A stretch of DNA of 64,000 nucleotides, taken from the NCBI GenBank assembly GCA_016700335.1, contig CP065014.1:1153001-1217000 (forward strand). Direction: 5' to 3'. The position numbers were made by a program, and so were the translations under genes. Under the pieces are notes generated by a model that saw only the letters and a list, made by a program, of their open reading frames with translations, had not been told where the DNA came from and did no database searches. Below are positions 17,828 to 26,536 of the stretch, piece after piece; the first letter of the stretch is position 1, and each line of letters opens with the position of its first letter. The stretch comes from Chlorobiota bacterium (GTDB lineage Bacteria; Bacteroidota; Ignavibacteria; OLB7).

Positions 17828-19042
17828 ATGAAATTAAATAAGAAGATATTCTCGTTTATATTCCTGTTAACATCAATAACAGCATTCTCTCAGCAAGCTC
17901 CAAAGGCAAGGTACAAAAGTTGGTGGTTACCATCAGCTTTAACTGATATTGCTGTTGAATCAGATCATATTTTTATGGTTATTTATTGGATGACAATAAT
18001 AGTATTTCTACTAGTTTTAGCTTTTATGATTTATTATTTGTTTAAATATAGACAATCAGCAAATAGACCAGTTAAATATACTCATGGTAATAATAAACTT
18101 GAAATTTTTTGGACTACCGCTACTTTTGCAATTATGATTTGGATTGCTTTGTATAGTAAAAGTGTTTGGGTTGATATGAAATATACACCTCCAAGTGAAG
18201 ACAAATCACTTGTTATAAATGTAAAACCAAGACAGTTCCAATGGGATATAACTTACTCAGGTGAGGATGGCAAATTTGATACTCCTGATGATATAAATAC
18301 AGTAAATCAACTTCATGTACCAGCTGGTAAGGATGTATTATTAAAACTTACAGCACAAGATGTAATACATAGTTTTTTTATACCTGAATTTAGAATGAAG
18401 CAAGATGCTTTACCTGGTATGTTAACTAGATATTGGTTTAATTGTCCAAAACCAGTAAATTTAGAAATTGCTTGTGCTGAATTATGTGGTTTGGGTCATG
18501 GAAGAATGAGAGGATATTTGACTGTAATGGAAAGTTCGGAATTTGATAAATGGTATATGGCTGAAAAAGCCAAAGTTGCAAAAACATTAACTCCAACCTC
18601 AAGTACAACTACAGATACCTCAAAAATCTCAGAGACAAAAAATAGTACAAATTCAACTATTGTAGTTCCTACTACTGAAGAAATTTCAAAGGTTGAAGTT
18701 GGTGGTAAAATTACATTGAATGGAATTACTTTTGCTTCAGGTAGTGATAAAATTTCTGTCTCTTCAGAGATAGTGTTAAATAATGTTTATGATGCATTAA
18801 AAGAAAAAAAAGAAGAGGTTGTTCAGATACAAGGATTTAGTGATAATTCTGGAAATAAAAATACTAACCTATTATTGTCAGAAAAAAGAGCAAATGCTGT
18901 AATGATTTGGTTAGTTAAAAAAGGAATTGATAAAAAGAATCTTACATCTAAAGGATATGGACCTGAAAATCCAATAGCAGATAATGCTACTGCAGAAGGA
19001 AGAGAAAAAAATAGAAGAATTGAATTTAGCAGAGTAAAATAG
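17828..19042 (+). CDS. coxB: Cytochrome c oxidase subunit II fused to an OmpA domain
   Basis: Subunit II of a heme-copper oxidase; it receives electrons at the CuA centre. I choose the ATG at 17828 over an upstream TTG (17804) because a signal peptide follows directly. Two transmembrane helices (about 45-72 and 93-111) precede the CuA domain, whose ligands are His181, Cys216, Glu218, Cys220, His224 and Met227 (CAELCGLGHGRM). After a Ser/Thr-rich linker (about 250-288), residues 290-404 are an OmpA-like domain with the diaminopimelate-binding Asp339 and Arg354 conserved. This unusual fusion would tether the oxidase to peptidoglycan. Total length is 404 aa. Confidence 0.93.
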   Translation: MKLNKKIFSFIFLLTSITAFSQQAPKARYKSWWLPSALTDIAVESDHIFMVIYWMTIIVFLLVLAFMIYYLFKYRQSANRPVKYTHGNNKLEIFWTTATFAIMIWIALYSKSVWVDMKYTPPSEDKSLVINVKPRQFQWDITYSGEDGKFDTPDDINTVNQLHVPAGKDVLLKLTAQDVIHSFFIPEFRMKQDALPGMLTRYWFNCPKPVNLEIACAELCGLGHGRMRGYLTVMESSEFDKWYMAEKAKVAKTLTPTSSTTTDTSKISETKNSTNSTIVVPTTEEISKVEVGGKITLNGITFASGSDKISVSSEIVLNNVYDALKEKKEEVVQIQGFSDNSGNKNTNLLLSEKRANAVMIWLVKKGIDKKNLTSKGYGPENPIADNATAEGREKNRRIEFSRVK

Positions 19043-19098
19043 ATAAGTTCTTGTTTTAGAATAGTTTTAATTAAACTTTATTTTTTAGATTATTAATA

Positions 19099-20943
19099 AT
19101 GGAAGCAACTCTTCATTCAAATTTAGAAACTGAAATTAATCATTCTCATGACCATGAACATCATGCTCATCCGAAGATGAATTTTATACAGAAGTATATT
19201 TTTTCACTAGATCATAAAGTTATTGGTATTCAATTTATGTTTAGTGCATTTTTCTTTCTTTTAGTTGGGGGATTATTAGCATTAATTGTTAGATGGCAAT
19301 TAGGATTTCCTGGTCAACCTTTGCCTCCATTCTTATTAGGAACAATTTTGCCAAGTTCAATGCTAGGTGATGGAGTTGTATTACCTGAATTCTATAATAC
19401 TGCATTTACAATGCATGCCACTTTCATGGTATTTTTTGCTATTATGCCAATGATGATTGGTCTATTTGGTAATTTCTTGGTTCCACTTCAGATTGGATGT
19501 AAAGATATGGCATTTCCAATTTTGAATATGGTTTCATTTTGGTTATCTGTTCCAGCTGGTATAATTATGTTATTAAGTTTATTTGTTGAAGGTGGTGCTG
19601 CTGGGGGAGGTTGGACTGGTTATGCAACTCTTTCAGTAATCAAAGAATATACAGGAGTTGGACTTGGACAAAACTTATGGTGTGTATCATTGTTAATATT
19701 GGGTATTTCATCAATTATTGGGTCTATTAATTATATAACTACTGTAATTAATATGAGAGCACCAGGAATGAGTATGTTTAGAATGCCATTAACTGTTTGG
19801 GCTATATTTATAACTGCTATACTTTTATTATTAGCTTTGCCAGTATTATCAGCAGCAGTTGGAATGTTATTAATGGACAGAAACATTGGTACTAGTTTCT
19901 TTTTACCTGCTGGATTAAAACTTACGGGTTCTGCATTATCTGAGGTTCACAAATATGCTGGGGGTGGTCAACCCTTGTTATGGCAACATTTGTTTTGGTT
20001 TTTTGGGCACCCAGAAGTTTATATTATGATTTTACCAGCAATGGGAATATCCTCTGAAATTTTAGGTACATTTTCTCGTAAACCTGTTTATGGTTATAAA
20101 GCTATGGTTTTTGCTATTGCTGGGATTGCATTTTTAGGTTGGATTGTTTGGGGGCATCATATGTTCCAATCAGGAATGAATCCAGTATTAGGTACTACTT
20201 TCATGCTTTCAACTATGGTTATTGGTGTGCCATCCGCAATTAAAACTTTTAATTGGTTGGGTACTCTTTGGGGTGGTAGAATCCATTTGACTACACCAAT
20301 GCTTTATACCTTGGCTTTTGTTGTTCAATTCGTTATAGGTGGTTTGTCAGGTATTTTTATGGCTTCAACTGCAGTAGATTCATTCATACATGATACCTAT
20401 TTTATTGTAGCGCACTTTCATTATGTATTGTTTGGTGGATCACTTTTTGCGGCATATGCTGGTATAATTTTTTGGTTCCCAAAAATGTTTGGCAGAATGA
20501 TGAATGATACTTGGTGTAAAATCCATTTCGTATTGACATTTGTTCTTTTTAATTGTACTTTTTTCCCTATGCATATTATTGGAATGGGAGGTCACATGCG
20601 AAGAATTTATGATCCAACTCAATATTCTCATTTAGTTCATCTTCAACCTATAAATAAATTTATGACAATTTCAGCAATTTTGTTAGGTTTTACTCAATTG
20701 TTGTTTATTTTCAACTTATTTTATAGTATTTTTAAAGGTAAAAAAGCTTCAGCTAATCCATGGAATGCAACAACGTTAGAATGGACAATTCCATCTCCTG
20801 CTGGTCATGGTAATTTTGATGTTATTCCGACTGTGTATAGAGGACCACATGAGTTTAACTCACCAGAATGTGAGGGAACTGGTAAGGATTTTATTATGCA
20901 AACTGAAGCTTTAAATTCAAAAACTAATGGGAATAGTCATTAA
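19099..20943 (+). CDS. coxA: Cytochrome c oxidase subunit I (A1-type heme-copper oxidase)
   Basis: Catalytic subunit that reduces oxygen and pumps protons. Ligands are visible: low-spin heme His106 and His441, heme a3 His439, and CuB His304, His353 and His354, with the cross-linking Tyr308 in GHPEVY. Glu306, the D-channel Asp136 (GCKDMAF) and the K-channel Lys382 (SAIKTF) are all present, so both proton paths look intact and the enzyme is type A1. The N-terminus has a His-rich extension (HSHDHEHHAH, residues 15-24). Twelve helices are expected over 614 aa. No subunit III or IV gene follows; a terminator closes the cluster. Confidence 0.96.
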   Translation: MEATLHSNLETEINHSHDHEHHAHPKMNFIQKYIFSLDHKVIGIQFMFSAFFFLLVGGLLALIVRWQLGFPGQPLPPFLLGTILPSSMLGDGVVLPEFYNTAFTMHATFMVFFAIMPMMIGLFGNFLVPLQIGCKDMAFPILNMVSFWLSVPAGIIMLLSLFVEGGAAGGGWTGYATLSVIKEYTGVGLGQNLWCVSLLILGISSIIGSINYITTVINMRAPGMSMFRMPLTVWAIFITAILLLLALPVLSAAVGMLLMDRNIGTSFFLPAGLKLTGSALSEVHKYAGGGQPLLWQHLFWFFGHPEVYIMILPAMGISSEILGTFSRKPVYGYKAMVFAIAGIAFLGWIVWGHHMFQSGMNPVLGTTFMLSTMVIGVPSAIKTFNWLGTLWGGRIHLTTPMLYTLAFVVQFVIGGLSGIFMASTAVDSFIHDTYFIVAHFHYVLFGGSLFAAYAGIIFWFPKMFGRMMNDTWCKIHFVLTFVLFNCTFFPMHIIGMGGHMRRIYDPTQYSHLVHLQPINKFMTISAILLGFTQLLFIFNLFYSIFKGKKASANPWNATTLEWTIPSPAGHGNFDVIPTVYRGPHEFNSPECEGTGKDFIMQTEALNSKTNGNSH

Positions 20944-20962
20944 ATTGTAAGTAAATTTGATA

Positions 20963-21000
20963 TAAAAAAAACCGTTTCAGTTAACTGAAACGGTTTTTTT
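20963..21000. terminator. Bidirectional terminator after coxA
   Basis: A perfect inverted repeat (core accgtttcagttaactgaaacggt, split at the centre) flanked by an A run on the left and a T run on the right. It serves both coxA on the plus strand and the convergent DUF1800 gene on the minus strand, whose stop codon lies about 10 nt further on. Confidence 0.93.
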
Positions 21001-21010
21001 ATTGAAGTTA

Positions 21011-22582
21011 TTAACAAAGTTGGAAATCTGGAAGTTGAACAATACTATTCAATAATTCTCTTATGTTTCTACCAGCAGTAACACTATCGTTCATAATTTG
21101 CTTCCATTCATAATCTGGAGCACCCCCAGTTAACTTGCTTTTAAGAAAAGTTTTTCTTTCATTAGATAAAGCTCTTGGTAGTAAAATAGCACATAAATTA
21201 ACAATTAAAGAATCTAAATCTTCCTTATTTGGAAATTGATTTATGAAAGACATAGCTAATGAATCGGTCAAAGCAGCTATTGAGTTTTGAGAAATTTTAT
21301 CTCTAATTGGATAAGTTGTTGTTGTAATCCAATCGTGCCAACCATTCCAACCACTTACGTTTGGTGGATCAAACAACTCTTGACCAAGCTTTGAAATATC
21401 TTGTGGGAGGTTAGTGCTTGGAGATGCAATTTGTCTGGATAATCCTATAACAAAATCTAATGGAGTTTTTAACTGGGAACCAATATTGTTATTATCAAAG
21501 AAATGTTTACTTTTTAATAACGCTGATATAACTGGTTTTAAATCAAAATCATTCTCTTTCATAATTTTAGCCATTGCATTAACAACTCCCATATTAACTT
21601 TTAAAGGATTTGCACAAACAAAAAATCTATATAACTTCTTACATAAGAAAACTGAAGCTGCATCGCCTCTTTTGTCAAAAATAACATCTATTAACTTTTT
21701 TATTTCTTCTTGTTTAACAATAAACTCAGTATTAGTATTTGCATCTCTTGCTGGAAATGAAACGCCTAAAAATTCTTTTGCACCAATATCATGTTGAGAA
21801 GGTAGGAAATATGAATTAAACTGTCCATTCGGGGAAGGTTGATCGGTATATCTAGCAACTTTCCATCCTGTTAATATTCTAGCTGCGTTTTGAACATCAC
21901 CTTCAGTATATTGACCAATTCCTATTGTAAACAATTCCATTAACTCTCTAGCATAATTTTCATTAGGTACACCGGCTTTATTTACCTCGCCACCTAAATA
22001 GATTACCATACCACCATCAAGAGTTATATTATATGCTAAATCTCTAAAGTTGTTTAATCCTTGCTCTCTTAACAATCTATTTTGTCTGAATAGTAATGGA
22101 GCAACTATAAAGTCATCATCATTAACAAATTCAGTAGTAAAGTGATTACTCCAAAATGCTGTAAGTTTTTCTCCAATACTTAATCCAGAAGTTCTCATAA
22201 CTTCTGTTTGCCAAGTTTGAAGCTGACTCCAAGCAGCAGTCCATTGTCCTTCAAGACCTTTTCTTAAAGTTATGTCTAAACCATCTCTACTTTCTGTAAT
22301 AGTATTTGCAACACTAGGGTCTTTAGGCTTACTTTGAGTATCTAACAATAAATCAACAGCTTTATCTGGAGTTAATTTAAGAATAGAATCTAAATCTTGC
22401 CATCGGGGCATAAAAGTAGTTCTCCTTAATAAATGACCTGCTCTAATAACATCCCATGGTGATTTAACATCAGGTAAATAAGCCTCTAAATCATTTGCAA
22501 GTATAGAATTTGTATCATTAACACCAGAATTATTTACTTCCTCAAGTGTTAATAAATTTCCAAGAAACGATCTACGATTCAT
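21011..22582 (-). CDS. DUF1800 family protein
   Basis: A 523-aa protein of the DUF1800 family: the segments HLLRRTTFMPRW, FWSNHFTTEF, NENYARELMELFTIG, GWKVARYTDQ and PPNVSGWNGW are all family landmarks. The start MNRRSFLG looks like a twin-arginine signal, but no hydrophobic stretch follows, so export is uncertain. Members are usually encoded with a DUF1501 protein; none is visible within this window. The biochemical function is not established. Confidence 0.88.
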   Translation of the reverse strand: MNRRSFLGNLLTLEEVNNSGVNDTNSILANDLEAYLPDVKSPWDVIRAGHLLRRTTFMPRWQDLDSILKLTPDKAVDLLLDTQSKPKDPSVANTITESRDGLDITLRKGLEGQWTAAWSQLQTWQTEVMRTSGLSIGEKLTAFWSNHFTTEFVNDDDFIVAPLLFRQNRLLREQGLNNFRDLAYNITLDGGMVIYLGGEVNKAGVPNENYARELMELFTIGIGQYTEGDVQNAARILTGWKVARYTDQPSPNGQFNSYFLPSQHDIGAKEFLGVSFPARDANTNTEFIVKQEEIKKLIDVIFDKRGDAASVFLCKKLYRFFVCANPLKVNMGVVNAMAKIMKENDFDLKPVISALLKSKHFFDNNNIGSQLKTPLDFVIGLSRQIASPSTNLPQDISKLGQELFDPPNVSGWNGWHDWITTTTYPIRDKISQNSIAALTDSLAMSFINQFPNKEDLDSLIVNLCAILLPRALSNERKTFLKSKLTGGAPDYEWKQIMNDSVTAGRNIRELLNSIVQLPDFQLC

Positions 22583-22762
22583 GTTAAAGAAAAAAAAGAT
22601 TGATTAATAAAAAAACAAAATAACTATATTGTAGAAATAACTTTGTGATAATAAATAAACAATAACACCGAAAAACTCTTATGACTTACAAATTTAATAA
22701 AATTAGAACAATAAGAATTTACTAACATTGCAAATTTAATCAAATCTATTGATTACAAATAT

Positions 22763-23776
22763 TTATTCGAAATCGTTTTCAAAATAGTGTATTGATCTAT
22801 CTGTTTCTTCAACTTTTTTCTTTAATGATTCTCTTAATTTTTCTGTAAAAACTTTTGCAGCATTATATCCATAATGTTTTAGCAAATAATTTAATGAAAT
22901 TACTTCAGCAATAACTGTAACATTTTTTCCAGGAAAGATTGGAAGTTTTAAATAAGGTATATCAACATCTAAAATTTTAGTGAAATTATCATCTAATCCT
23001 GTTCTTGTATATTCAACATCAGGGTGCCATTCTTCTAGTTCAACAATTACTTCAACCCTTTTTTGAAATCTAATAGCTCTAATTCCAAACATTTCACGAA
23101 CATTTAATAAACCTAATCCTCTAACTTCCATAAAGTGTTGAGTTAGCTTAGTTCCTGATCCCATAAGTATTCCTTCACCTTTTCTTGTTACCATAACTAC
23201 ATCATCAGCAACTAATCTATGGCCTCTTTCAATTAAATCTAAAGCAATTTCACTTTTACCAATACCACTTCTACCAATGAATAAAATTCCGACTCCATAT
23301 ACATCTATGAATGATCCATGAATTGGAGAGTAAGGAGAAAATTGATCATCTAAGAAATCTGTTAACAGATAAATTGCTTTAGTAGTTTCGTGTGGAGTTG
23401 TAAATACTGCAATTCCTTGATCAGTTGCAATATCAATTAAATCTTGACCAAAATCATTTACATTTGGTATTATAAAACAAGGTACATCAAAGCTAGCTAC
23501 TAACTTAAATGCATTTATCCTATTTTCATTTGATAAAGATTTCAAATAAAACATTTCTGTGTTTCCAAGAACCTGCACTCTATGAAAAGTGAATAGTCCT
23601 ATATAACCAGCTAAAGCAAGTTGAGGTCTATGAAGGTTTTTATCTGTAATTAATTTATCTAAACCAACTCCAGGGTTTAACTGGGTTAAACTAAACCTCT
23701 CTTTACATTCTTCAGAAAAAATTTGAACTGTAATACTTTCTTTTCTAAGCTCACGGATATTAGATAATGCACCCAA
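22763..23776 (-). CDS. hprK: HPr kinase/phosphorylase
   Basis: Bifunctional serine kinase/phosphorylase of the phosphocarrier HPr. The C-terminal kinase domain has HGSF, the P-loop GRSGIGKSE, RLVADD, and the signature region LMGSGTKLTQHFMEVRGLGLLNV. The N-terminal half is the HprK-N fold. At 337 aa it is of normal length. No ptsH or PTS transporter gene is near, consistent with FCB bacteria that carry HprK with an incomplete PTS used for regulation. It lies on the minus strand, 49 nt downstream of the peptidase gene, so the two may share a transcript. Confidence 0.93.
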   Translation of the reverse strand: MGALSNIRELRKESITVQIFSEECKERFSLTQLNPGVGLDKLITDKNLHRPQLALAGYIGLFTFHRVQVLGNTEMFYLKSLSNENRINAFKLVASFDVPCFIIPNVNDFGQDLIDIATDQGIAVFTTPHETTKAIYLLTDFLDDQFSPYSPIHGSFIDVYGVGILFIGRSGIGKSEIALDLIERGHRLVADDVVMVTRKGEGILMGSGTKLTQHFMEVRGLGLLNVREMFGIRAIRFQKRVEVIVELEEWHPDVEYTRTGLDDNFTKILDVDIPYLKLPIFPGKNVTVIAEVISLNYLLKHYGYNAAKVFTEKLRESLKKKVEETDRSIHYFENDFE

Positions 23777-23825
23777 TTATTTATTATAGATTTATTAATT
23801 AAGAAAAATTATAATTCATTAAAAA

Positions 23826-25379
23826 TTACTTTTTGTCTACTTCAATTATTATTGCAACTGAATTTTTATCATTTACATCTGTTTCAAATTCTATTCTATC
23901 ACTTGATTTAAAAGAGACATTTTGAACTATTTGATTTTTTAATGTTTCAGTTATTTTTGTTAGATAAGAGTTGCCAATTGAAGAGTTAATCTTATTGTTT
24001 AATTCATTAAAATCAATTGGTTTTTTTGAAACAACAACTGCCATGAAATCTTTGTTCCCAATATTATCAGCTTGCATAGAATAATCTTTTGGAAATAATC
24101 TTGTACCAGTTATTCCACAATATGGAGAATGTTTTTGAGTATAAGGAAAAAGTACATAACTTGATCCATTAGTCTCTTGCCCAAAAATATAAATATAACA
24201 TTCGACACTATTAGATACTTCAATTTTAAATTTTGAACCTTTTGAAATTGGTGAAATTGTTGAAAATAAATTTCCACCTTTGTTTTTTAATTGGATATTA
24301 GACCCATCTGAATTATTTATCAATCCGAACTTTAAATTTAACTTATTGGAACTTGGTTTTTCAGAACTTCCCATTGGGTATAATCCATGAGCCTCTTTTG
24401 CAAATTTCATAAAATCATTATACCGCACATAACCAAGTCCGTTTTCACCCCATTCTGGTCCCCAAGAATTCATTATCTGAAAAGCTCCTCCTTCTAAATT
24501 ATCATCATATCCTATTACGCACATTGCATGCCCACCAAAGCCATTCATAGAATAATCTGACTGAGTTGGATGCCAAACTTTTTTTCCGAACATTCCATGC
24601 ATAAAGGTACCTCCTACCATCATACCAATTACAACTGGAGCACCTTGAGATAAATTTTGCTTCATAGCTAAAAGATCAATAGTTTGATCATCTCCATTAA
24701 TACTTAATCTATTTGCACCTAAAATTGAGTAATGACTTCCTAAATTAAGTTCTTCATTTGTTGGTTTGGCAGAACAATCATTTTCATTGTATGGGAAATC
24801 TTTAAGTGGCAATCCTCCTTTCTGCTCCATTGCCTGCATAGCCCATTTAACATAACTGCCTTCGCACCCTTCAAGTGCAATTTGATTATAAAGGTAAGAA
24901 GGACTAAAAGCAATTTTGTTTGGGTCTTCTCCTGTTTCTCTAGACCTCATTATTGTTCTGGCTGCATATGCACTAGACCATGCAACACAACTTCCTTGAG
25001 AGCCTTGATTCATCCTTTTAGGAGCAAATTTTTCTAATGAAACAAAGTCTGGTAATGGATTTTTAGCATTATTTGCTAATGGCTCAAACACTAATGCTTT
25101 ATCATAAATTTTAGGATCTAAACTACAACCACTTGCTAAACCTTGAGAGGCTAAATTATTTATAGTATTCTTACCACCAAAAAAGTAAAATAGCCCAATA
25201 ATAATTAGTAACAGAATCAAGAGTTTTGGATATCTAAAAAGAAAGGGCAAAAGCATTCCAATAATTCCTCCACTCCCAGTATTTCTAGCACCTCCACCTA
25301 AATCAGAGAAATTACCAGTACCTCTATTGGATTCGTTTTGTTGATTCTCATCATCATCTTTTGTCATTCTAATTGGCAT
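23826..25379 (-). CDS. Membrane-anchored papain-like (C1) peptidase with DUF4384-like domain
   Basis: A 517-aa protein with a disordered Asn/Gly-rich N-terminus, one transmembrane helix (about 48-68), a papain-family domain (about 85-335) and a beta-rich C-terminal domain resembling DUF4384 (about 345-460; YIYIFGQETNG and YVLFPY). Catalytic residues are visible: oxyanion Gln125, nucleophile Cys131 (QGSCVAWS), His284 (GGHAMCVIGYD) and Asn304 (IMNSWGPEWG). The active domain should lie outside the cytoplasm. DUF4384 modules accompany caspase-like and C1 proteases in the FCB group. The substrate is unknown. Confidence 0.88.
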   Translation of the reverse strand: MPIRMTKDDDENQQNESNRGTGNFSDLGGGARNTGSGGIIGMLLPFLFRYPKLLILLLIIIGLFYFFGGKNTINNLASQGLASGCSLDPKIYDKALVFEPLANNAKNPLPDFVSLEKFAPKRMNQGSQGSCVAWSSAYAARTIMRSRETGEDPNKIAFSPSYLYNQIALEGCEGSYVKWAMQAMEQKGGLPLKDFPYNENDCSAKPTNEELNLGSHYSILGANRLSINGDDQTIDLLAMKQNLSQGAPVVIGMMVGGTFMHGMFGKKVWHPTQSDYSMNGFGGHAMCVIGYDDNLEGGAFQIMNSWGPEWGENGLGYVRYNDFMKFAKEAHGLYPMGSSEKPSSNKLNLKFGLINNSDGSNIQLKNKGGNLFSTISPISKGSKFKIEVSNSVECYIYIFGQETNGSSYVLFPYTQKHSPYCGITGTRLFPKDYSMQADNIGNKDFMAVVVSKKPIDFNELNNKINSSIGNSYLTKITETLKNQIVQNVSFKSSDRIEFETDVNDKNSVAIIIEVDKK

Positions 25380-25417
25380 AACTAAAAAAAAAATTATTGA
25401 TTAAAAAAAATACCAGA

Positions 25418-25449
25418 CAAAAATAAAGTATATAATATATAAATTCAAA
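25418..25449 (-). promoter_or_regulatory. Candidate Bacteroidota-type promoter for the C1 peptidase gene
   Basis: On the minus strand, TTTG (25446-25449) is followed after 20 nt by TATTTTTG (25418-25425), matching the Bacteroidota pattern TTTG-N19-TAnnTTTG apart from one extra spacer base. The expected start is about 30 nt upstream of the gene's ATG. Confidence 0.5.
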
Positions 25450-25535
25450 ATTCATTTATGATATATGAATTCATATAGAATTAAACCATTAAAATATTTT
25501 ATTATAATTTTGCACAATATTAAATAAATAAAACT

Positions 25536-26468
25536 ATGAAAGTTGTTGTTACAGGTGGTGCGGGTTTTATTGGTTCACATTTAGTTGATGCATATGTAAA
25601 TTTAGATCATGAAGTATTTGTTATTGACAATCTATCTACTGGGTTTGAAGCAAATATTAATTCTAAAGCAAAGTTTCATAATATTGATTTAACTAATACT
25701 TCTGAAATTGAAAAATTTTTTTCTGAAAATAAAATTGATTTTTTAAATCATCATTCTGCTCAATTAAATGTTAGAGTTTCAGTTTCTAATCCTAAGTTTG
25801 ATGCTGAACAAAATATAATAGGAACAATAAATCTATTACAAGCAGCACTTAAAAATGATTGCAAAAAAGTTTTGTTTGCTTCAAGTGCTGGCACTGTTTA
25901 TGGTGATCAATTAGAATATCCTTGTGATGAAAGTCATCCTAATAATCCTATTTCTCCTTACGGAATTTCAAAACTGACAATTGAAAAATTCATGTACTAT
26001 TATCATAAAATTTTTAATATTGACTGTATTGGTTTGAGATATACGAATGTATATGGAGTTAGACAGAATCCTTTGGGTGAAAGTGGTGTTATAGCAATAT
26101 TTTGTGAACAAATGAAAACTGGAATTAATCCAATAATCTATGGGAATGGATTGCAAACCAGAGATTACGTAAATGTAAAAGATGTTGTAAAAGCTAATTT
26201 AATTGCTACAAATAGACTTTTAAATATAGATAATATCTTTGATTTGTTTAATGTAAGTTCGAACTCTGAAGTAAATGTAAATAATTTGTTTAAAATACTT
26301 AACTCATTTCATGAAAACAAATATTCTTTAAATTATAAACAAGCAAAGGAAGGAGAACAGTTTAGATCTTGTGCTTCTTATCATAAAATTAAATCTGATT
26401 TGGGATGGGAGCCAAAGGTATCATTAATTGCTGGATTAGAAGAATGTGTGAAAAATATTTCTAAGTAA
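25536..26468 (+). CDS. NAD-dependent sugar-nucleotide epimerase (GalE-like)
   Basis: Extended SDR enzyme of 310 aa acting on nucleotide sugars. It has GGAGFIGSHLVDAY for NAD binding, the D-x-x motif VIDNLSTG, HHSAQLNV, the catalytic SSAG and Tyr/Lys of SPYGISK, and the family segment GLRYTNVYGVRQ. These fit UDP-glucose 4-epimerase and relatives, including UDP-glucuronate epimerases; the exact sugar cannot be fixed. A TAATTTTG box (25505-25512) lies 24 nt before the start codon. Confidence 0.87.
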   Translation: MKVVVTGGAGFIGSHLVDAYVNLDHEVFVIDNLSTGFEANINSKAKFHNIDLTNTSEIEKFFSENKIDFLNHHSAQLNVRVSVSNPKFDAEQNIIGTINLLQAALKNDCKKVLFASSAGTVYGDQLEYPCDESHPNNPISPYGISKLTIEKFMYYYHKIFNIDCIGLRYTNVYGVRQNPLGESGVIAIFCEQMKTGINPIIYGNGLQTRDYVNVKDVVKANLIATNRLLNIDNIFDLFNVSSNSEVNVNNLFKILNSFHENKYSLNYKQAKEGEQFRSCASYHKIKSDLGWEPKVSLIAGLEECVKNISK

Positions 26469-26536
26469 TAACTTTTTAAATTTGATATTAAATTATAATA
26501 TCAATTGATAATTGAATTTTAACAAACAAAAATAAT

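Noticed and set aside
26482..26504. Hairpin after the epimerase gene as a terminator
   Set aside because: A 9-bp all-AT-type stem with one G-C pair per arm and no T run right after; too weak to call.
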